NCBI RefSeq assembly: GCF_029892785.1
Contig: NZ_JARXXA010000004.1
Coordinates: 124,001-188,000, forward strand
Length of the DNA: 64,000 nt
Direction: 5' to 3'
Origin: Parabacteroides sp. PH5-46
GTDB lineage: Bacteria; Bacteroidota; Bacteroidia; Bacteroidales; Tannerellaceae
The notes under the pieces are model-generated. The model did not search any database. It was not told the origin of the DNA and saw nothing but the letters and a program-made list of their open reading frames with translations. The number at the start of each line of letters is the position of its first letter. Position 1 is the first letter of the stretch. Shown here one piece after another: positions 25,157 to 34,086 of this stretch. Made by a program: the position numbers and the translations under genes.

Positions 25157-28100
25157 ATGAAAAAGATTACCTATCTTTTATTTTGCCTTGTGTTGGGCAT
25201 AGGTTTGGTAACTGCTCAGACTACGCGGGTGACAGGGACTGTTATTTCCGCTGATGATGGTGAGCCAATTATTGGAGCGTCTGTAATGGCAAAAGGTACT
25301 ACTGTAGGTACTGTTACAGATTTTGATGGAAAATTTGAGTTGAATGTACCAAGTTCCGCAAGAACTCTAGTAGTTTCTTATGTGGGAATGGAACAACAGG
25401 AAGTAGCTGTTCAACCAACGGTAAAGGTCGTTCTTGCATCGACTTCGCATGTTCTTGACGAACTTGTGGTTGTAGGGTATGGTGTGCAAAGAAGATCTTC
25501 TTTTACCGGAGCTTTGTCAACAGTTGGCACAGAAAAAATACAAGCTTTACCGGTGGCGTCATTGGATGAGGCTCTGAAAGGAAATGTGCCTGGGTTGACT
25601 GCAAATACAGGTACTGGTCAACCAGGAGCTGATACAAAAATCATTATCCGTGGAGTTGGTTCTATCAATGCAGGTACAAACCCCTTGTACATTGTAGATG
25701 GTGTTCCTATTACTACCGGAAACTGGACTACTGTAGCTGATAATGCGGATGATAGCTATAATGGCTCTGTTATGGGGGCTATGGCAAACATCAACCCGAA
25801 CGATATTGAGTCGCTCTCTGTACTAAAGGATGCGACTGCCACTGCTATTTACGGAGCACGTGCGGCTAATGGTGTGATTGTGATAAAAACCAAACAAGGA
25901 CGGCAAGGTAAAACCCAATTTAATTTTACAGCTCAAGCAGGTTTGTCAAGCTTGGCTAATACTGGATTCAAGATGTTGAATAGCAGTCAATATATAGACT
26001 TAATGACAGAATCTTACCGGAATTCAGGTTATTCAGAAGAAAGAATTGCAGAGGAATTTGCTAAATTCCCGAAAGATGCTAATGGAAATTATTATGATAC
26101 AGATTGGAGAAAAGAAGCTTATCGTTCAAATGCATTAACTCAGAGCTATGATTTATCAGCTAGTGGAGGTAATGAGAAAACTGACTTTTATGTTTCCATT
26201 TCACGCTACTCTCAAGAGTCTATTACTAAATGGGGAAGCATGGATCGTACTTCTGTTCGTTTAAACTTAAACCACCGGGCATACAAATGGTTGTCGTTCG
26301 GAGGTAATATGGCTTATTCATTGAGTGACCAAGATACTCCATTAACCACTGCTGCTTATTACAGCAATCCTGTGGCAGGATCTATCAACCTGGTTCCTCT
26401 GAATCCAGTGCGTAATCTGGATGGAACTTATTATGACTCTCCGATAGGTAATAACGGGATAAATTTTGTACAGGTAAATGATCAAAATACAAGTACTACA
26501 AAAACACACCGTTTGATTGCTTCTGGTTATGGGCAGATTAATTTTACCGATAATTTATTTTTCAAGACATTGTACGGATATGACTTGATGATTCTGGATG
26601 ATGATCAATATGATGATCCACGTTCTCCGGGTAATACAGCTTTTGGAAAGGGGCGTGCCACCCGCACAAATCGTAGTGTACAGGTTTGGAACTGGACAAA
26701 TACATTGAATTTTGACAAAACATTCTTGGGAGTGCACAATCTGAATCTATTAGCAGGACAGGAAGCACAGGCGCAAAATACATACCGTTTAACAACGGCT
26801 GTAGAAGGTTTTGCTTCTTATAAGCTAAGACAACCTTCAGCCGGAGCTACTCCAAGTGGATATGATGGTTACGAACAAAATTCCAGAATGGTTTCTTTCT
26901 TTGGACAAGCTTCTTATAATTATGATTTCAGATATTTCCTTAGTGCCAGTTTTCGCTATGACGGTTCTTCTAAGTTCGGAAAAAACCATCTATTTGCACC
27001 TTTCTGGTCAATAGGAGCTACTTGGGATATTTCCAGGGAAGCATTTATGAAAGACACAGAGTGGCTGAATCAGTTCAGAATACGTTCAAGCTACGGAACT
27101 ACAGGTAACTCTGATATAGGATATTATAATTCGTATGGCTTGTATAGCTTCAACAGTTATAACAATGCAAATGCAAGTTATCCATCTCAGATGGCCAATC
27201 CTGAATTGACATGGGAAACTGTTTCTTCTTTTAATGTCGGCTTGGACTTCAGGGTAATGAACCGCTTTGGTGGTACAATCGAATTTTATAATAAAAAGAC
27301 ATCCGACATGCTACTGGAAGTTCCTCTATCCCGTACCACCGGATTTGAGACACAGTGGAGAAATATTGGTGATATGAGAAACCGAGGAGTAGAAATCTCT
27401 GTTAATTTGGATCTTATCAGTAATGCAGATTTCCTTTGGCGCTTAGATGCTAACTGGGCAAAGAATAAAAATAAAGTATTGAAACTAAGCCGTCCGGATG
27501 AAGAAATTGATTGGGGTGCTAGTGACCGAAAATTAATCAGAGAAGGTGAAGATATGATGCAATTCAAGTTGGTAGAATATGCCGGGGTCAATCCTGCGGA
27601 CGGAGCCCAGATGTGGTACGACCGTGACGGTGAATTGGTGTTTACCCGTAGCTATGCCAACCATGCAAAAACCGGTGTAGGATCTGCTGCTCCAAAAGGA
27701 CAGGGAGGGATTACTAACACGCTTTCTTATAAAGGATTTGATCTAAGCTTTTTCTTCTTCTTCCAATATGGAAATAAGATATTCGACAACGTAGCTTACC
27801 AATACCAGAACGATGGAAGCAAATCTACTAATAATGAAATTACAGATATGTTGGATCGTTGGCAAAAACCGGGTGATGTTTCTAAAAATCCTAAACGTAG
27901 TATAACTACTACTACACAAGTATCTACCCGTTATTTGTACGATGGTTCATACATCCGTTTGAGAAATGCTAAGTTGGGCTATACAGTTCCTCAGAACATC
28001 ACGAATAAGTTTCATGTGTCAAACCTTCGTTTCTTTGTTCAGGGACAAAACCTGTTTACGATTACTAAATACCCTGGAGTGGATCCGGATGCACCTTGGG

Positions 28101-28168
28101 ATGGAGAGGCATTTTATGCTTTCCCTACTTCCAAAACCTGGACATTTGGCGTTGATGTGAAATTTTAA
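25157..28168 (+). CDS. SusC/RagA-family TonB-linked outer-membrane protein (active form)
   Basis: 1003 residues from the ATG at 25157, chosen because MKKITYLLFCLVLGIGLVTAQ is a compact signal peptide; an in-frame ATG lies 8 codons earlier and the open frame reaches 25067. Domains are a carboxypeptidase-regulatory-like beta domain (about 24-105), TonB-box-like LDELVVVGYGV, a plug (IIIRGVGSINAGTNPLYIVD, NDIESLSVLKDATATAIYGAR) and a 22-strand barrel ending in FGVDVKF. The protein imports a glycan or peptide ligand across the outer membrane with its SusD partner. Residues about 63-79 are encoded by the recombination repeat, so the first ~75 residues are shared with the silent SusC after inversion. 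The rest of the two proteins differs strongly, so the ligands probably differ. First gene of a three-gene operon. Confidence 0.94.
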   Translation: MKKITYLLFCLVLGIGLVTAQTTRVTGTVISADDGEPIIGASVMAKGTTVGTVTDFDGKFELNVPSSARTLVVSYVGMEQQEVAVQPTVKVVLASTSHVLDELVVVGYGVQRRSSFTGALSTVGTEKIQALPVASLDEALKGNVPGLTANTGTGQPGADTKIIIRGVGSINAGTNPLYIVDGVPITTGNWTTVADNADDSYNGSVMGAMANINPNDIESLSVLKDATATAIYGARAANGVIVIKTKQGRQGKTQFNFTAQAGLSSLANTGFKMLNSSQYIDLMTESYRNSGYSEERIAEEFAKFPKDANGNYYDTDWRKEAYRSNALTQSYDLSASGGNEKTDFYVSISRYSQESITKWGSMDRTSVRLNLNHRAYKWLSFGGNMAYSLSDQDTPLTTAAYYSNPVAGSINLVPLNPVRNLDGTYYDSPIGNNGINFVQVNDQNTSTTKTHRLIASGYGQINFTDNLFFKTLYGYDLMILDDDQYDDPRSPGNTAFGKGRATRTNRSVQVWNWTNTLNFDKTFLGVHNLNLLAGQEAQAQNTYRLTTAVEGFASYKLRQPSAGATPSGYDGYEQNSRMVSFFGQASYNYDFRYFLSASFRYDGSSKFGKNHLFAPFWSIGATWDISREAFMKDTEWLNQFRIRSSYGTTGNSDIGYYNSYGLYSFNSYNNANASYPSQMANPELTWETVSSFNVGLDFRVMNRFGGTIEFYNKKTSDMLLEVPLSRTTGFETQWRNIGDMRNRGVEISVNLDLISNADFLWRLDANWAKNKNKVLKLSRPDEEIDWGASDRKLIREGEDMMQFKLVEYAGVNPADGAQMWYDRDGELVFTRSYANHAKTGVGSAAPKGQGGITNTLSYKGFDLSFFFFFQYGNKIFDNVAYQYQNDGSKSTNNEITDMLDRWQKPGDVSKNPKRSITTTTQVSTRYLYDGSYIRLRNAKLGYTVPQNITNKFHVSNLRFFVQGQNLFTITKYPGVDPDAPWDGEAFYAFPTSKTWTFGVDVKF
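25344..25392 (+). repeat. Recombination repeat, right copy
   Basis: 49 bp inside the active SusC coding sequence, an inverted copy of 23775-23823 with one synonymous mismatch. It encodes NVPSSARTLVVSYVGME here. Confidence 0.93.
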
Positions 28169-28183
28169 TAAAGACAGATTATA

Positions 28184-29686
28184 ATGAAAAAGATAATATA
28201 TATAGTAACTGCAATAAGTCTGTTGTTTACACTGACTTCTTGCGAAGATTGGTTGGAGCAATTTCCTCATACCGATCTAGCTGACGATGAGGCTATCCAG
28301 TCGATAGATGATGCTCAATTTGCAATGAATGGTGTTTATTATCGTTTAAGAAGTGCTAGTTTCTATGGACGGGAACTCTGGGCCTCTACTGATTCCGGTA
28401 CGGATGACGTGGTGTTAAGAACAGATAATTCCAATCGTTTTACATCTACTTACATGTGGACTATTCAACCGGGTGACCAGTTTTATACCCCCACATGGCT
28501 TCAGGGATATAGAGCAATACATGCTGCAAATGAAGTTATCAAACGTTTGCCTGACGTTGTAGTAGCAAATCCTGCCGACGAGACTCTAAAGTCTCAATTG
28601 CTTGGAGAGGCTTATTTTATCCGTGCATTGGTTCATTTTGAATTAGTGAAAACGTTTGCTCACGATTTCGATTATCAAGGAAATGGCCGGATGGGTATTC
28701 CTTATATGAAGGAACCGAGCATCGAAACGAATGTGGCACGAAATACAATTGATGAATGCTTCACATGGATAGTTGAAGATCTTGAAACAGCTGTCAGTCA
28801 TATGAACGAGGATAAAAAAAGTAATACTTTTTCAGTTGGAAAGTTAGCAGCTAAAGCTATTCTTGCTCGCGTTTACCTTTACAAAGCAGGCAAAAATGAC
28901 AAAGCTTCTTTCGATAAGGCTGCGGGATATGCTAAAGAAGTAATAGCCTCAGATAAGTATAGATTGGCTAAAGCTTCTGAATATGAGATTACGACAACCA
29001 ATCCTTTGGCTTTACCAAAAGACTGGGCCTTTGCTTCAAGCATGTGGTTCCCTGGAGAAGGTTATGCGGTAGAATCAATTTTCACTATACCTTACAGCAA
29101 TACCGAATCGAATGGTACAAACCATATTTCTAAAATATATTTAGATAAGAACAGAGGATATGGAGATTTATTACCTTCTAAAAACCTTAAAGATTTGATC
29201 GCTGAAAATCCGGATGATGTGCGTAATTCATTCTTCTATGAAGCTCCTGACGGAAAAATAGGAAGTCGTAAATTCTTTGGACCCGCTGGGGAAGCTGAGC
29301 TTTGTAATTTGAACGTGATACGTTTATCAGAAATGTATCTGATAGCTGCAGAAGCTTCTGTTCGTGGTAACGGAGGAGATGCTGAAGCCAGAAAATATTT
29401 GAACGAACTACGGAAGAACAGAGGCTTGGCAGATTTCAATCAATCAGGAAGTTCTTTATTGAATGAAATAATGAACGAAAGAAGAAAAGAATTATGTTTT
29501 GAAGGTTTCCGTTTAAGCGACCTCAAGCGTCTTAACATGAGTGTTGTAAGAGGGGCTGATCCTGAAAATCCGGGCAATCAGAATTATGGATTAGTATATC
29601 CTAACGCACGTTTTGCTGCTCCTATTTCTGATGCAGAATTAAATGCAAATAACCTGATGGTTCAAAACGAAGGTTATGACAAATAA
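28184..29686 (+). CDS. SusD/RagB-family nutrient-binding lipoprotein (partner of the active SusC)
   Basis: 500 residues. The signal peptide ends in the lipobox LTSC, followed by EDWLEQFPHTDL, the usual SusD start. Helical repeats carry the family blocks LLGEAYFIRALVHFELVKTFAHDF, AAKAILARVYLYKAG, NVIRLSEMYLIAAEASVRG and LNEIMNERRKELCFEGFR. It works as the surface lid that hands ligand to the SusC channel. The gap to the SusC gene is 15 bases. It is expressed together with the active SusC in the orientation seen here. Confidence 0.95.
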   Translation: MKKIIYIVTAISLLFTLTSCEDWLEQFPHTDLADDEAIQSIDDAQFAMNGVYYRLRSASFYGRELWASTDSGTDDVVLRTDNSNRFTSTYMWTIQPGDQFYTPTWLQGYRAIHAANEVIKRLPDVVVANPADETLKSQLLGEAYFIRALVHFELVKTFAHDFDYQGNGRMGIPYMKEPSIETNVARNTIDECFTWIVEDLETAVSHMNEDKKSNTFSVGKLAAKAILARVYLYKAGKNDKASFDKAAGYAKEVIASDKYRLAKASEYEITTTNPLALPKDWAFASSMWFPGEGYAVESIFTIPYSNTESNGTNHISKIYLDKNRGYGDLLPSKNLKDLIAENPDDVRNSFFYEAPDGKIGSRKFFGPAGEAELCNLNVIRLSEMYLIAAEASVRGNGGDAEARKYLNELRKNRGLADFNQSGSSLLNEIMNERRKELCFEGFRLSDLKRLNMSVVRGADPENPGNQNYGLVYPNARFAAPISDAELNANNLMVQNEGYDK

Positions 29687-29711
29687 TTTTATCAATTAAT
29701 AAAATAGAAAT

Positions 29712-30524
29712 ATGAAAAATCTAAAATATTTATTGTTTTTATTTATTCTGCCGGCCTTGTTTACAGCTTGTGAAGATGATCAAATATACGATGGGCCAGC
29801 ACGAGTTAAATTTGAAAAAACAACAGGTAGAGTTACTATTCCTTTGACAGATACAACTGAAACTGTCAGGGTACAATTGGTTTCTGCTCCTTTGAAAAAT
29901 CCGATAGACGTAAAAGTTACTGTAAGCGGAGGAACTGCAGAACAAGGAAAGCATTTTGATGTTTCATTATCGGATAAACTGACAATTCCGGCAGGCGAAA
30001 ACATCGTTTCTTTTGATGTTAAATTGTATTATTCTGCCTTCTCTTTCTTAGAAGAGCGTACCATCGAATTTACATTGGAGGGATCAAGCGCTGCTACTGA
30101 AATACCGGGAGTTAATAAGTTTACACTTACAGCCGTTCCTGTCGCTACTCTTACCTATACAAATGTAGGGAAAGGGGTTTACTCTTCGACATTATTTGAT
30201 GATCCAGACCCCACTGAAGTAGAGTTTGAAAGATGCGATCAGTTACCAAATAATTATAAAATGATTGGTTTCTTTACAAACCCAATTGAAATAAAGGTAG
30301 ATCCTGCAAAAGGAACAGCTGTCATAGAAGCTCAGGATCTTGGTGATGATCTTTTTGGTGAAGGCACTAATTCATGGTTAGAATGTACAAATGGAAGATA
30401 TGCTGAAGGAATCATAACCTTTGAAGAAAGCGATTGGGATAATGTCTTCTATACGAGTGAAGGCATGTCGTCCGGAGCTAAAATCGGAGTAGATATTTAT
30501 ACGCTTCCGGCAGGTAGTTTCTAA
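29712..30524 (+). CDS. Surface lipoprotein with Calx-beta/DUF4843-like domain
   Basis: 270 residues. The lipobox is FTAC at the end of the signal peptide. The mature part begins with EDDQIYDGPARVKF and continues as beta strands with VKVTVSGGTAEQGKHFDVSL and a Calx-beta-like tail (ERTIEFTLEGSS). Bacteroidales genes in this place after SusC-SusD often encode extra surface ligand-binding lipoproteins of SusE/F or DUF4843 type; family assignment is from memory and uncertain. The gap after SusD is 25 bases, so it is the third gene of the active operon. The silent SusC-SusD pair has no equivalent. A terminator follows. Confidence 0.75.
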   Translation: MKNLKYLLFLFILPALFTACEDDQIYDGPARVKFEKTTGRVTIPLTDTTETVRVQLVSAPLKNPIDVKVTVSGGTAEQGKHFDVSLSDKLTIPAGENIVSFDVKLYYSAFSFLEERTIEFTLEGSSAATEIPGVNKFTLTAVPVATLTYTNVGKGVYSSTLFDDPDPTEVEFERCDQLPNNYKMIGFFTNPIEIKVDPAKGTAVIEAQDLGDDLFGEGTNSWLECTNGRYAEGIITFEESDWDNVFYTSEGMSSGAKIGVDIYTLPAGSF

Positions 30525-30550
30525 AATATCATAATATAACAATAAAAGAG

Positions 30551-30586
30551 GTGAAGTAACTCCTAAAGACTTAGGAGTATACTTCA
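30551..30586. terminator. Terminator between DUF4843-like and FabK-like genes
   Basis: Imperfect long hairpin (GTGAAGTAACTCCTAA and TTAGGAGTATACTTCAC) followed by a T run at 30592-30599, between convergent genes. Confidence 0.8.
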
Positions 30587-30604
30587 CTTCTGTTTTTTTA
30601 GGTA

Positions 30605-31552
30605 TCACTCTCCCCAGCCGGAGGAGATGTTTTTAAGGGCAGACTGGTAGCTGCTGACGAGGTCTTGCATGACTTCTTCTACTGATTGGGATTCGTGGAA
30701 GAGGGAGGCTATCTGGCCTATTTCGAGTTCTCCTTCTTGTAGGTTGCCTTCAAAGATGCCTTTTTTGGCGCGTCCTCGCCCTAGTAGTTCTCTCATTTCT
30801 TCAACGGAGGCACCACGGGCTTCGGCTTCTTCTACGGCTTGTTTGAAGTCGCCTTTGGCCAGGCGGGTAGGGGACAGTTTCTTTAGCAATAGTTTGGTAT
30901 CCCCTTCATCCAGACTTAGGCATAGTTGCTTGAAGTTGTCGTGGGCGGAGCTTTCTTTTGTTAGGGCAAAACGGCTGCCTATTTGCACACCTTCGGCTCC
31001 TAAGGCTTGTACGGCGGCAATGGCTTCGCCGGTACCGATTCCTCCGGCTGCTATGAGTGGGAGGGTGGTTGCCCGGCGTACGGCAGGTATCAGGCATAAA
31101 GTGGTTGTTTCTTCCCTTCCATTGTGCCCTCCGGCTTCAAAACCCTCGGCTACAATGGCGTCTACGCCAGCCTCTTCACACTTGGCGGCAAATTTGGAAC
31201 TACTCACCACATGGGCCACTGTTATGCCTTGTTCTTTCAGGTAATTTGTCCAGGTTTTCGGGTTACCGGCAGAAGTGAAAACAATTTTCACACCCTCCTC
31301 GGCTATAATATGCATGATTGTTTCTATTTCGGGATACATGAGCGGAACATTCACACCGAAAGGCTTATCGGTTGCCTGTTTACATTTAATAATATGTTCG
31401 CGAAGTACTTCCGGATGCATAGAACCTGCTCCTAATAAACCTAATCCTCCGGCATTGCTAACTGCAGAAGCTAATCGCCACCCGCTACACCATACCATAC
31501 CTCCCTGTATAATAGGATATTTGATATTAAATAACTGACAAATTCTGTTCAT
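30605..31552 (-). CDS. FabK-like/nitronate monooxygenase-family flavoprotein
   Basis: 315 residues, FMN-binding TIM barrel of the 2-nitropropane dioxygenase/enoyl-ACP reductase II family. Visible motifs: YPIIQGGMVWCSGWRLASAVSNAGGLGLLG at the N-terminus, VVSSSKFAAKCEEAGVDAIVAEGFEAGGHNG in the middle and LIAAGGIGTGEAIAAV near the phosphate site. FabK members reduce enoyl-ACP in fatty-acid elongation, while others oxidise nitronates. The length and EAGGHNG segment favour the FabK side, but both remain possible. Single gene, convergent with the SusC operon, with its own -7 box. Confidence 0.85.
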   Translation of the reverse strand: MNRICQLFNIKYPIIQGGMVWCSGWRLASAVSNAGGLGLLGAGSMHPEVLREHIIKCKQATDKPFGVNVPLMYPEIETIMHIIAEEGVKIVFTSAGNPKTWTNYLKEQGITVAHVVSSSKFAAKCEEAGVDAIVAEGFEAGGHNGREETTTLCLIPAVRRATTLPLIAAGGIGTGEAIAAVQALGAEGVQIGSRFALTKESSAHDNFKQLCLSLDEGDTKLLLKKLSPTRLAKGDFKQAVEEAEARGASVEEMRELLGRGRAKKGIFEGNLQEGELEIGQIASLFHESQSVEEVMQDLVSSYQSALKNISSGWGE

Positions 31553-31581
31553 AGCTAATAAATTTTTATGTTATAGTAATA

Positions 31582-31589
31582 CAAAATTA
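31582..31589 (-). promoter_or_regulatory. -7 promoter box for FabK-like gene
   Basis: TAATTTTG on the minus strand fits TAnnTTTG, 29 bases before the start codon. Confidence 0.5.
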
Positions 31590-31654
31590 CCCAATATACT
31601 GGATAATAGCCGTTTTTCACTCTTGTTTTTCAGTTTTTGAATTGCAGAAAATCG

Positions 31655-31742
31655 TTGGCCTATAATTATCGGTCAGTTGGCCGACGGCCGTCAGCCAACT
31701 AACTGATAATTGTCAGCCAATTGACCGACAGCTATCGGCCAA
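31655..31742. repeat. TTGGCC/GGTCAGTTGGC palindrome cluster
   Basis: Outer TTGGCC (31655-31660) and GGCCAA (31737-31742) enclose alternating copies of ATCGGTCAGTTGGC and its near complement. The centre is a 24-bp palindrome with one mismatch (31676-31699, core GACGGCCGTC). It is GC-rich compared with the surrounding DNA. Confidence 0.65.
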
Positions 31743-31820
31743 TAAAAATCCTGGCATAAAAGGTCGTATTTTACAGGAAGTAATTTCGGTTTGAATGGAG
31801 GAATTTTCGTTAGTTGTCAT

Positions 31821-31828
31821 TATCTTTG
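31821..31828 (+). promoter_or_regulatory. -7 promoter box for M3 peptidase gene
   Basis: TATCTTTG, exact TAnnTTTG match, 39 bases before the ATG at 31868. Confidence 0.6.
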
Positions 31829-31867
31829 TCCCATTACTACTTTGTAAAATATTCTAAAACACAAAAA

Positions 31868-34000
31868 ATGAAGAAGATGGTACTTGCTGCCGGTTTGGTA
31901 GTCGCGCTTAGCGCATGTGGCTCATCTGAGAAGAAATCGAGCCAGAATGATACAGGAAACCCCTTCCTGTCTGAGTACACCACCCCTTATGGGGTTCCGC
32001 CCTTTGATCAGATTAAAATGGAACATTACAAGCCAGCTTTCCTGCAAGGAATGGAAGAGCAGGTGAAGGAAGTAGATGCCATTATTAATCAAACGGAATC
32101 TCCTACTTTTGAAAATACGATTGTGGCATTAGACCAATGCGGCGAATTGCTACGGAAAGTACGAACTGTATTTTACGGACAAAACAGTGCCAATACTAAT
32201 GATGAAATGCAGGCCCTGAGCCGTGAAATGTCTCCTTTGTTTTCCAAGCATTCAGACGATATTAATCTGAATCCGGCCTTATTTGCCCGTGTGAAAGCTG
32301 TGTATGATAATAAGGACAACCTAAATCTGAACAAAGAACAGGCGAAGTTGCTGGAAGAAACCTATAAAGGCTTTGTTCGCGGAGGAGCAAACCTGAGTGC
32401 CGAAAAGCAACAGACTTTGCGTGAGTTGAACAGCAAAATATCAATGCTGCAGCTTAATTTCGGGCAGAACATGCTGAAGGAAACAAATGCTTTTCAGTTG
32501 GTAATAGATAATGAAGGAGACCTGTTGGGATTGACGGATGCACAAATAGCTGCTGCTGCACAAGCTGCCAAGCAAGCAGGCCATGAAGGTAAATGGCTCT
32601 TTACATTGCACAACCCGAGCATTATGCCTTTCCTGCAGAATTCTGACAAACGCGAATTGCGCGAACGTATATTCAAAGGATATACCATGCGTGGAAACAA
32701 CAATAACGAAAATGACAATAAGGATGTTGTAAAACAATTGATTACTCTTCGTCTGGAAAAGGCTAAACTGATGGGTTATGATGATTATGCTTCTTTCGTG
32801 TTGGAAGAGCGCATGGCGAAGAATGAAAAGAATGTTTATAACTTGCTGGATGAACTTTGGAATCCTGCCCTGAAGAAAGCTAAAGAAGAATTAGCTGATA
32901 TTCAGGCTGAAATAAAGAAAGAAGGTAATAGCTTTACAGCAGAAGGCTGGGACTGGCGCTATTATTTTGAAAAGGCCAAAAAGGCTAAGTTCGACCTGGA
33001 TGAGGCTCAAATCCGTCCTTATCTGAAACTGGAAAATGTATACGAAGGAGCTTTTTATGTAGCCAACAAGCTGTATGGCATTACGTTTACACAACTTAAA
33101 GATATTCCGCTGCCTCACCCCGAAGCCATTGCTTTTGAATGTAAAGACAAAGACGGTAGCCATTTAGGGCTTCTGTATATGGACTTCTTCCCACGTGCCA
33201 GCAAGAATGGCGGTGCCTGGTGTGGAGGCTATCGCAGCCAGACGTATGCCGATGGAAAGAGAGTATCTCCGGTTGTTACGGTTGTGTGCAACTTTACTCC
33301 TCCTGCAGCCGGCGAACCTGCTTTGTTGAGCGCTGATGAAGCCAATACGTTATTCCACGAATTCGGACATGCCTTGCATAGCCTGTTCAAAGATGTACAT
33401 TACTTTGGTATCTCAGGTGTTCCACGCGATTTCGTAGAGCTTCCTTCCCAGGTTATGGAACATTGGGTGTTTGAACCGGAAGTGCTGAAGGTATATGCCA
33501 AACATTATCAGACCGGTGAAGTAATCCCTGGCGACCTGATTGAAAAGCTGGATAAGAGCGGAAAATACGGACAAGGCTTTGCTACGACAGAATACCTGGC
33601 TGCCTCTTACCTGGATATGGACTATCACATCTTGAGAGACCTTCCGGCTAATAAAGAAGTAATGAACTTTGATGTATTGAACTTTGAAGCTGAAACGCTG
33701 GGTAAAAGAGGTTTGCTGAGTCAGATCCCTCCCCGTTACCGTTCTACCTACTTCAGCCATACGATGGGTGGTGGATACACAGCCGGTTATTATAGCTATA
33801 TCTGGTCGGAAGTGCTGGATTCGGATGCCTTTGAGGCCTTTACGGAAACAGGCGATATCTTCAACCAGGAAATGGCTGATAAATTCCGCAAATATGTATT
33901 AACTCCCGGCGGTATTGACGATGCAATGGATATGTATAAGAATTTCCGTGGCAAGGAACCGGGTACCGGACCTTTATTGAAGAACAGAGGTTTGAAATAA
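31868..34000 (+). CDS. M3-family metallopeptidase lipoprotein (peptidyl-dipeptidase Dcp/oligopeptidase-like)
   Basis: 710 residues from the ATG at 31868; the open frame begins 18 codons earlier, but only the later start gives the lipoprotein signal MKKMVLAAGLVVALSACGSS. The zinc motif is HEFGH (H497, E498, H501), and the C-terminal block RSTYFSHTMGGGYTAGYYSYIWSE matches Dcp/OpdA. M3 peptidases cut short peptides; E. coli Dcp releases C-terminal dipeptides. A lipid anchor places this one in the periplasm or outer membrane, where it would process imported peptides. Its own -7 box and a hairpin after the stop indicate a single-gene unit. Confidence 0.93.
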   Translation: MKKMVLAAGLVVALSACGSSEKKSSQNDTGNPFLSEYTTPYGVPPFDQIKMEHYKPAFLQGMEEQVKEVDAIINQTESPTFENTIVALDQCGELLRKVRTVFYGQNSANTNDEMQALSREMSPLFSKHSDDINLNPALFARVKAVYDNKDNLNLNKEQAKLLEETYKGFVRGGANLSAEKQQTLRELNSKISMLQLNFGQNMLKETNAFQLVIDNEGDLLGLTDAQIAAAAQAAKQAGHEGKWLFTLHNPSIMPFLQNSDKRELRERIFKGYTMRGNNNNENDNKDVVKQLITLRLEKAKLMGYDDYASFVLEERMAKNEKNVYNLLDELWNPALKKAKEELADIQAEIKKEGNSFTAEGWDWRYYFEKAKKAKFDLDEAQIRPYLKLENVYEGAFYVANKLYGITFTQLKDIPLPHPEAIAFECKDKDGSHLGLLYMDFFPRASKNGGAWCGGYRSQTYADGKRVSPVVTVVCNFTPPAAGEPALLSADEANTLFHEFGHALHSLFKDVHYFGISGVPRDFVELPSQVMEHWVFEPEVLKVYAKHYQTGEVIPGDLIEKLDKSGKYGQGFATTEYLAASYLDMDYHILRDLPANKEVMNFDVLNFEAETLGKRGLLSQIPPRYRSTYFSHTMGGGYTAGYYSYIWSEVLDSDAFEAFTETGDIFNQEMADKFRKYVLTPGGIDDAMDMYKNFRGKEPGTGPLLKNRGLK

Positions 34001-34011
34001 ATAAAAATAGA

Positions 34012-34040
34012 AATGCAGGTCATATCACATGACCTGCATT
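34012..34040. terminator. Hairpin between M3 peptidase and GH31 genes
   Basis: Perfect 12-bp arms AATGCAGGTCAT and ATGACCTGCATT (34012-34023, 34029-34040) with a 5-base loop, between convergent genes. The T run is missing, so termination is likely but not certain. Confidence 0.7.
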
Positions 34041-34086
34041 CCAGACATCAAACTATTCATTAGTGGACTAAAAAGGGAATGTTTAA

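Larger units (their letters stand above)
23775..25392. mobile_element. Invertible DNA segment switching the SusC N-terminus
   Basis: Two 49-bp inverted repeats bound a 1520-bp centre holding a tyrosine recombinase gene (minus), a 334-base divergent promoter region and the start of the plus-strand SusC gene. Both repeats sit at the same codon positions of the two SusC genes and preserve reading frame, so inversion would exchange signal peptide and promoter between receptors. This is the architecture of Bacteroides SusC shufflons. Inversion itself is inferred. Confidence 0.88.
31553..31867. other. 315-base intergenic region with divergent promoters and palindromes
   Basis: No gene seen. It holds a -7 box for each flanking gene (31582-31589 minus, 31821-31828 plus) and the TTGGCC palindrome cluster at 31655-31742 between them. 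Confidence 0.6.

Noticed and set aside
30669-31435. Several plus-strand open frames of 70-190 codons
   Set aside because: They are antisense to the FabK-like gene, whose motifs and codon pattern are clear; overlapping open frames in several phases are expected there.
31655-31742. CRISPR array
   Set aside because: The units alternate in orientation, are unevenly spaced and have no unique spacers; no cas genes are present.
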